Both the position numbers and the translations under genes were made by a program. 64,000 bases of DNA. It comes from RGIG1927 sp045546275 (GTDB taxonomy: Bacteria; Bacillota; Clostridia; UMGS1883). The DNA lies in assembly GCA_045546275.1 (NCBI GenBank), contig JAZQCM010000001.1, positions 186,001-250,000 on the forward strand. Reading direction: 5' to 3'. Below are positions 58,676 to 64,000 of this stretch, in pieces. The notes under the pieces were generated by a model. That model was not told the origin of the DNA. It was given only the letters and a program-made list of their open reading frames with translations, and did no database searches. Within the stretch, counting starts at the first letter, position 1. Every line of letters begins with the position of its first letter.

Positions 58676-59947
58676 TTAGTTCACCACCTGTGATAATTCC
58701 CCATAGGTTCTCATAGTTACCTCTACATCTACATTAAACAAAGCTTTTGAAAATCTTTCAGCCCAGTTATAATCTTTCCATTTTTCTACTGTTAAAAAAT
58801 TACTTTTTGCTACTTCAGAAAACCCGCATATATCGCAGTTTATATCCCTTGATATTTTTAGTAAAAAGGCATTAATCACATTTTCAATTTTCACCTCAAG
58901 GTATTCCTCAAAATCTGAAGTGTTTTTGATACAATCTGCATATTGACCAACCTGCACAAAATCGCCTTCAAGATTAATTTTCACGTCAATGACAGGTGTA
59001 TTTGCGCAAGAAATGTCAATTTTCGTGTTTTTTTTGCGAGATAAATAACAAGTAACCATAGAGCTTGGGCTTTCAGGATTGGAAACCGTTACATAAGATG
59101 ACGGAAACCCATTGGTGATCATTTGCAAAGCAATTGTTTCAACCCTTCCTAAAACACAATTAAACTGCCCGTTTTTTAATACTGCAACCGATTGAATTTC
59201 CGCAGGATTGTCGCTTTTTGAAATGGTTTCTCCTGCAATTGTGTTAATAGCGAAATCATCAGTGTATGACGCAAAATGTCCTGTAATTTTCTTATCCTTC
59301 TCGCTTTCTTCTCTCGGTTCGTCCGAAGGATTTTCCGTAGGTTCTTCGTTTTCCGACAAATATTGAATGTTGTTTAATGAGCAATAAGGCAAAACCGATG
59401 CTTTCCCTTCTCCGAGAAGTCTGAAATAAGAATCGTATAAATATAAGTCCCCTTTATTTCCTGCTGATAATTTACTGAAAATCATTTGAAAATACTTTTC
59501 TAAATGATAAGTCTGTACAGGGTTTATTTTTTCAAGGAATTCCATGGACGACTTGTCTGTTATACAAACATAGGTATTAGGACGAAAATGGTTTGAGCGC
59601 ACAAGCATATAAATATAGTCACTTATACCTTCACGGGCAAGCTCTTCCGAAAAAATAAGAGTTTGAGTGTGCGTAAGCTCAATTGTCTTACTTTTAAAAT
59701 TGTTAATCTGTTCAATTGCTGAATATATTGATGGCGCTTCAATCACTATTGTTTCGTCCTCTTCAGCACCGCCTTTCTTTGAATTATCCTTTGCAGGAGA
59801 TGTAAACACGAATGTGAAACGGTAGTTATAAATCTCGCCTTTATCGAATCCTATTGCCGTAACAAAGGATTTTTCATCAACCTCGGTAACGTTAGTGCAA
59901 CCTGAAAAAAGTACAACCGCAATTAACAGCATTGAAATCAATTTCAA
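58676..59947 (-). CDS. gerAC: Ger(x)C family germinant receptor lipoprotein (GerAC)
   Basis: A 423-residue lipoprotein (lipobox LFSGC, Cys17) of the C subunit family. The pattern SFVTAIGFDKGEIYNYRFTF, ELTHTQTLIFSEELAREG and the later EVKIENVINAFLLKISRDINCDICGFSE identify the family. It sits on the outer face of the spore inner membrane with GerAA and GerAB. It overlaps gerAB by four bases. An acidic insertion (about 205-220, NEEPTENPSDEPREESEK) is not typical. Confidence 0.92.
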   Translation of the reverse strand: MKLISMLLIAVVLFSGCTNVTEVDEKSFVTAIGFDKGEIYNYRFTFVFTSPAKDNSKKGGAEEDETIVIEAPSIYSAIEQINNFKSKTIELTHTQTLIFSEELAREGISDYIYMLVRSNHFRPNTYVCITDKSSMEFLEKINPVQTYHLEKYFQMIFSKLSAGNKGDLYLYDSYFRLLGEGKASVLPYCSLNNIQYLSENEEPTENPSDEPREESEKDKKITGHFASYTDDFAINTIAGETISKSDNPAEIQSVAVLKNGQFNCVLGRVETIALQMITNGFPSSYVTVSNPESPSSMVTCYLSRKKNTKIDISCANTPVIDVKINLEGDFVQVGQYADCIKNTSDFEEYLEVKIENVINAFLLKISRDINCDICGFSEVAKSNFLTVEKWKDYNWAERFSKALFNVDVEVTMRTYGELSQVVN

Positions 59948-61056
59948 CTGTCTTTAACCACCTTTCCTCTGATAGATGCAATAACAAGAACAATTAAAGG
60001 TATTATGGGATACGAAATATAGTTGTACGTCATAAGAAAGTCGTAAATCCGTTCAACGTTTGTTTCTGACCCAGGGATTAACGCGAAAAAATACACTATA
60101 ACAGTAAAAAGAAAAACAATTGGCTTGTTATCACTCAAATTAAAGCTTTTTTTGAAAGTATATGAAGAGAGCCATAACCCCACTCCAACGTATAAGAACA
60201 TGCTTCCGCACCATATAAATATGTTTAAAGGTTCTATTCGCTGGAAAAACGCCCCTGCTTTCAACATTCTCGTCATTTGATACAAAGGTACAGAAAATGT
60301 ACCCGCAGCTTCATAAGGCACAGCCAATTGATATAGTAAAGTTATTCCGCTTAACAAAACAATAGAAATCGCAATAGCTGTAAAGCCAATCTGCTTTACA
60401 GCTGATTTTTTCCTTAAAAGAGGGGTTAAAAGAAAAATAGTACCAATTTCAAAATATGAAGAGTTTTTGAGTAGTGCATTCTTTACAATTTTATCGAATC
60501 CTACTCCCAGAACGGGTTTGATATTTAAAACCGATAGTCTTGAAAAATTAACAAAAAGTATAACCATTACCGACACTATAATCAAAGGAAGTATTAGTCC
60601 TGCAATACTTATTTGATTTTTTATTCCGTAACAAGCCGCAACGACACCGCCAGCAGCAATAAAGATGCCTACTGCCTCGTAGGAAATGCCCCTTAAAACA
60701 GTATTTCTGACCAGTTCTTCAAAGCATCTGAATACAGCGGTTGTATTTAAAAGCAGTACTAATGTGTAAAAAACACCAAATACTCTACCGCCCGCTTTAC
60801 CAAAGGCAATTTCAGAAATTTGAAAAATGTCAGCGTTTTTAAAATTCAAAAATAGTTTGATTACAAGAGCGGTTATAAAAATTTCAAAAACACCGCTTAA
60901 CAAAACCTCAATCCAACCTCCACTTTTGGAGTGCTGAACGTAAAGCACAGGTGCAGAAATCAGAATTTTTGTTAATACTAACGACACAATTAATGTAATA
61001 ATTGAATAATTACCAACAGTATTTTTTTGCATAATACTCTCCGTCACTTTTTCCAT
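59944..61056 (-). CDS. gerAB: Spore germination protein GerAB, amino-acid-permease-like
   Basis: A 370-residue polytopic membrane protein with about ten hydrophobic segments, the GerAB/SpoVB-type permease (APC superfamily) that senses the germinant. The N-terminus TVGNYSIITLIVSLVLTKILI and KAGGRVFGVFYTLVLLLNTTAVFRCFEEL are typical. Overlaps gerAA and gerAC. Confidence 0.93.
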   Translation of the reverse strand: MEKVTESIMQKNTVGNYSIITLIVSLVLTKILISAPVLYVQHSKSGGWIEVLLSGVFEIFITALVIKLFLNFKNADIFQISEIAFGKAGGRVFGVFYTLVLLLNTTAVFRCFEELVRNTVLRGISYEAVGIFIAAGGVVAACYGIKNQISIAGLILPLIIVSVMVILFVNFSRLSVLNIKPVLGVGFDKIVKNALLKNSSYFEIGTIFLLTPLLRKKSAVKQIGFTAIAISIVLLSGITLLYQLAVPYEAAGTFSVPLYQMTRMLKAGAFFQRIEPLNIFIWCGSMFLYVGVGLWLSSYTFKKSFNLSDNKPIVFLFTVIVYFFALIPGSETNVERIYDFLMTYNYISYPIIPLIVLVIASIRGKVVKDS

Positions 61057-62639
61057 TTGCGAGAAATTTCAGATTCTTTATCTTTTCGTTTGGGGTTAAG
61101 ATAATCATCCCGATGCTCTCTTTTCCATATTGGTTTAATGAACAAACCCTTCAGCTTCCCGCCATTCATTTTTGGAGCATAAGGCGACAACATAGGAACT
61201 CCAACAGAATAGGTGCTTACTGTAATAAATCCTTGTATGAACAAACCTGCCGAAACACCAAGCAATCCTGCAAAAGAGCCAAGAACAATGTATACAAACT
61301 TCATAACTCTTGCTCCGAGCGCAAGATAATAGTTAGGTATTGTAAACGACCCTATTGCCGAAAGTGAAACAATAATTATTACAACAGGACTTACAATACT
61401 CGCTTCAACAGCAGCCTGGCCTAATATCAAAGCGCCCACAATGCTCAAGGTTGACCCTGATGGTGTTGGAACACGTATACTGGCTTCACGGATTATTTCC
61501 AATGAAATTTCCATCAAAAGAAGCTCTATTACTCCGGGAAACGGCACTGCCTCTTTGGAAGCAATAATAGCAATCAGAAGGTTTGTTGGTATCAATTCAT
61601 TATGAAAATTCATAATTGCTATATAAAAACCCGGGAGAAGCGTTGAAAACAAGAATGCTACAGTCTTTATTATTCGCATCATGTTTGCATAAGGTGTTCT
61701 GAGGTAAGTATCTTCAATGGATTCTGTGAGCTCGTATATTGTTGTTGGCATTAAAAGTGCATAGGGCGAACCGTCAATTAAAACCGCTACCTTTCCATCT
61801 AAAATTGCTTTTGCAGTTCTATCGGGGCGCTCTGTTGAAAGAAATTGTGGTATTGCTGAATAGGATTTTTCTTCCATAAACATTTCCAGTTCAGCGCTTG
61901 ACATGATGTAATCAATATCAAGGTTTTCTACCCTGTTTTTAACTTCATTTACCAGCTTATCATCTGCAATGTTTTTCATATACATAACAGAGCAAGGTGT
62001 TTGACTGATTTTTCCAACTGTTGTTTCCTCAATAACAAGGCTTCGGTTTCTAATAAGCCTTCTGACCATAGCTGTATTGGAACGCAATTGTTCATTAAAT
62101 GCGTCGTTAGGTCCTCGTATAACCTTTTCGCTTGTAGGTTCGCTAATTGCTTTGGCGTTCCAGCCTTTTATATCAACCAGGGCAGCCTTCTCCATGCCGT
62201 TAACTAAAATAACCGCACTGCCAAAATTAAGCCCGTAGGAAAGTTTTCCTAACAGGTTTTCTTTTATAACTTCAGATTGAGGCAGTAAAATATCGCATAT
62301 TTCATCTGGTTTTTCAATTTTTAATTCTCTTGAGTAAATCATTAACGGTCTTAAAATAAAATCGTTTAATAAAGCTTTGTTAATTAATCCATCTATATAA
62401 AAAACACAAGCATCCTTGGCTTTCCCGTTAAAAAGCACCGTAAACTCCCGTATTTTCACATCGTTACTCTTTCCTAAGCCAAACTCAACAGACAACATGT
62501 TTTTATCAACTAAATAATAACCTGAAAGCTTTCTTCCACCTTCGTTATGCTGGAAATCTTCAGTATTACTTTCAAATTCATTTTCGCCAAGTATAAATTG
62601 ATTGTTATTGTTTGGTTTATAAAAAATGGGAATTTTCAC
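61044..62639 (-). CDS. gerAA: Spore germination protein GerAA
   Basis: A 531-residue A subunit. The cytoplasmic N-terminal half contains the family motif RGPNDAFNEQLRSNTAMVRRLIRN, and the membrane half has five or so hydrophobic segments with PTPSGSTLSIVGALILGQAAVEASIVSP. The start is uncertain: GTG 62639 has AGGCGG seven bases upstream and is preferred; ATG 62660 would add seven residues but its nearest site is 15 bases off. The tail is very basic (KREHRDDYLNPKRKDKESE). First gene of gerAA-AB-AC; no clear forespore sigma-G promoter can be read upstream. Confidence 0.92.
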   Translation of the reverse strand: MKIPIFYKPNNNNQFILGENEFESNTEDFQHNEGGRKLSGYYLVDKNMLSVEFGLGKSNDVKIREFTVLFNGKAKDACVFYIDGLINKALLNDFILRPLMIYSRELKIEKPDEICDILLPQSEVIKENLLGKLSYGLNFGSAVILVNGMEKAALVDIKGWNAKAISEPTSEKVIRGPNDAFNEQLRSNTAMVRRLIRNRSLVIEETTVGKISQTPCSVMYMKNIADDKLVNEVKNRVENLDIDYIMSSAELEMFMEEKSYSAIPQFLSTERPDRTAKAILDGKVAVLIDGSPYALLMPTTIYELTESIEDTYLRTPYANMMRIIKTVAFLFSTLLPGFYIAIMNFHNELIPTNLLIAIIASKEAVPFPGVIELLLMEISLEIIREASIRVPTPSGSTLSIVGALILGQAAVEASIVSPVVIIIVSLSAIGSFTIPNYYLALGARVMKFVYIVLGSFAGLLGVSAGLFIQGFITVSTYSVGVPMLSPYAPKMNGGKLKGLFIKPIWKREHRDDYLNPKRKDKESEISRKWKK

Positions 62640-62698
62640 ACCTACACCGCCTAATATCATATAGTGTTATATTTTCCCTGACAGAGTTTTTTATACAA

Positions 62699-62735
62699 AA
62701 AAAGGACAAAACCTTAATAGTTTTGTCCTTTTTTA
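62699..62735 (-). terminator. Terminator after the LRR protein gene
   Basis: AAAAAGGACAAAAC, seven-base loop, GTTTTGTCCTTTTT, directly after the minus-strand stop at 62738. It separates the kinase/LRR operon from gerAA. Confidence 0.9.
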
Positions 62736-62737
62736 AC

Positions 62738-63439
62738 TTATTGGTAAATAACGTTCACATTCGGTGAATTTCTGAAAGCGTTTGTACTTATGGTTGTGAG
62801 TGCACCATTTTTCATTGATACGCTTTTAAGATTGATACAAGAAGCAAATGTGTCTTCATTAATTTTTATCAGGCTTTCCGGCAGCTGTATTGCCTCAAGC
62901 TTTTCGCAACCCGCAAATGCAGATGCTGCAATATTTGATAATTTCACTCCAAAGCTAAGCTTTGTAATGCTTTTGCAATTGGCGAATGCTGCAAATCCGA
63001 TTGTAGTAACTTCATCTTTAAATGCAACTTCTGAAAGGCTTTCGCAATTCATAAAGGAAAATTCAGCAATTTTACTGAGTTTGTCAGGCATATTAATTTT
63101 GCTCAGCTTTCCGCAGTAAGAAAAAGAATTAACACCAATCTCATTTACGCTTGACGGAAGGATAACTTCTACAAGGTTTATACATCTGTAAAATGCATAA
63201 TTCCCGATTTTGTTAACACCTTCGCCTATAACAACCTTTACAAGCTTTTCGTTTTTATAAAAAGCATTGTTTGGAATTTCATTTATTGCAACTCCGTTTA
63301 CAACGGAGGGTATCTCAGCCACACCATTTTCATTTATAAACTGTGTAAAATCTATTGGTTCGATTGATTCGTGTGCGTAACAAAGAACCTGTGTCAAGCA
63401 CAATACTACAACCAATGATAAAAGCGTCTTAATTTTCAT
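62738..63439 (-). CDS. Exported BspA-type leucine-rich-repeat protein
   Basis: A 233-residue exported protein: signal peptide (1-22, ending CYA), then about seven LRR_5 repeats of 22-23 residues (INEIPNNAFYKNEKLVKVVIGEG, VNKIGNYAFYRCINLVEVILPSS and so on, each with A/SF..C..L). The whole mature protein is repeats, without anchor. Such proteins often act in adhesion; the function is unknown. Its start lies within the end of the histidine kinase gene (11-base overlap), so it is translated together with it. Confidence 0.85.
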   Translation of the reverse strand: MKIKTLLSLVVVLCLTQVLCYAHESIEPIDFTQFINENGVAEIPSVVNGVAINEIPNNAFYKNEKLVKVVIGEGVNKIGNYAFYRCINLVEVILPSSVNEIGVNSFSYCGKLSKINMPDKLSKIAEFSFMNCESLSEVAFKDEVTTIGFAAFANCKSITKLSFGVKLSNIAASAFAGCEKLEAIQLPESLIKINEDTFASCINLKSVSMKNGALTTISTNAFRNSPNVNVIYQ

Positions 63440-64000
63440 CGTTATTCTCCTTCTCGATTATAAAATAGAACTCTACTCCCTCGGGATGATTTATAACACC
63501 ACATTTCCCCTTATGAAGCTCAATAATTGACCTAACAACAGCCAGACCAAGCCCTGAGCCTCCATATTGCCTTGAATGGGATTTATCCACCTTGTAAAAA
63601 CGCTCCCAGATACGTTCAAGATCACCCTCGGAAATGTTTGCGCCACTGTTGTAAACGCTGAATTTCACCCGGTTGCAGGATTCAATTACGCTGATTTTGA
63701 TTGCTTTCTTATCGTCAACATGATTGATTGCATTAGAAATATAGTTTGTTACCGCCTGATGTATGCGCCAATAATCACCGGAAATACTACATTCGTCAAG
63801 TATAACTTCCATTTTGATACCTTTGGATTTTATAAGTACTTCAAAGGAATTTAACACGTCCTCCACAAGTGCATTCACAGATATCAATTCCTTTTCAAAA
63901 ACGTCTTCTGTTGAATCGAGCTCCATAAGATCGAGCATTTGTCGTATTATGTGATTAATCTTTTCAGTTTCTTCAATTATTACATCTGTGTACATATTTT
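63429..64000 (-). CDS. Sensor histidine kinase, C-terminal part
   Basis: The frame is open to the window edge, so this is the C-terminal about 190 residues of a sensor kinase. The end of the dimerisation helix (EKINHIIRQMLDLMELDS) is followed by an HATPase_c domain: N box HQAVTNYISNAINHV, F box RIWERFYKVDKSHSRQYGG, G2 box GGSGLGLAVVRSIIELHKG. The phosphorylated His should lie just outside the window. A response regulator is presumably upstream beyond the edge. Confidence 0.93.
   Translation of the reverse strand, partial: NMYTDVIIEETEKINHIIRQMLDLMELDSTEDVFEKELISVNALVEDVLNSFEVLIKSKGIKMEVILDECSISGDYWRIHQAVTNYISNAINHVDDKKAIKISVIESCNRVKFSVYNSGANISEGDLERIWERFYKVDKSHSRQYGGSGLGLAVVRSIIELHKGKCGVINHPEGVEFYFIIEKENNDEN

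Noticed and set aside
62640..62700. A sigma-G promoter ahead of gerAA (TGTATA as -35)
   Set aside because: No convincing CATnnTA-type -10 at 17-18 bases; not supported well enough to list.

Overview
This AT-rich window comes from the chromosome of an endospore-forming, anaerobic-type member of the Clostridia (Firmicutes). The evidence is a spoIIIA operon, spoVG, ytfJ/gerW, dacF and a gerA-type germinant receptor operon, gene orders close to those of Bacillus and Clostridium (spoVG-glmU-prs-pth-mfd-prsA; lysA-M50 protease-scpA-scpB-ytfJ-dacF-rluB), a biotin-dependent Na+ pump decarboxylase cluster, and S-layer homology proteins. The genus cannot be fixed by reading alone; the mix resembles gut Oscillospirales-type genomes (inference).

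Layout. 1-3272: spoIIIAB (partial) to spoIIIAH. 3278-5982: Asp23-family protein, FucI-like sugar isomerase and AraD-type epimerase. 5983-6485: terminator, a structured non-coding element and tRNA-Glu(CUC) on the minus strand, with a second copy of the tRNA 3' end. 6486-10008: SLH/vWA surface protein and MATE exporter. 10009-10819: a promoter, an inverted repeat, three near-identical tandem micro-ORFs, a 19-codon ORF and a terminator just ahead of a choloylglycine-hydrolase family gene. 11705-14703 (minus): aminotransferase-rsmF-ppa operon. 14882-20404: giant secreted heparinase-type protein. 20470-23819 (minus): murC and a clan-A glycoside hydrolase. 23975-31707: spoVG, glmU, prs, pth, mfd, prsA-like foldase. 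31825-38027: lysA to rluB. 38077-43020: carboxyltransferase/Na+ pump operon. 43090-45413: YnbB-like lyase and XerC/D-type recombinase. 45427-53206 (minus): the most striking locus, a cobalamin riboswitch followed by a PQQ-propeller/DUF4430 protein, a DUF4430 protein, an alpha/alpha-barrel protein, a DUF4430 lipoprotein and a complete ECF transporter. 53225-58455 (minus): another DUF4430 lipoprotein, YihY/BrkB protein, SLH protein, AraA. 58520-62660 (minus): gerAA-AB-AC plus a 51-residue two-TM protein not called as a standard gene. 62738-64000 (minus): leucine-rich-repeat protein and the C-terminal part of a sensor histidine kinase.

How the parts work together. The B12 locus looks like a bacterial counterpart of the mammalian transcobalamin/intrinsic-factor fold split over several surface proteins: an alpha/alpha barrel with prenyltransferase-type repeats and several DUF4430 beta domains, delivering to an ECF importer and controlled by a B12 riboswitch whose downstream sequence can form mutually exclusive helices, one covering the ribosome binding site of the first gene. 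The second locus that stands out is the transcript at 10129-10785, which carries micro-ORFs instead of a normal gene and ends in a terminator 34 bases before the next start codon. Both are interpretations to test; the sequence features on which they rest are directly visible.
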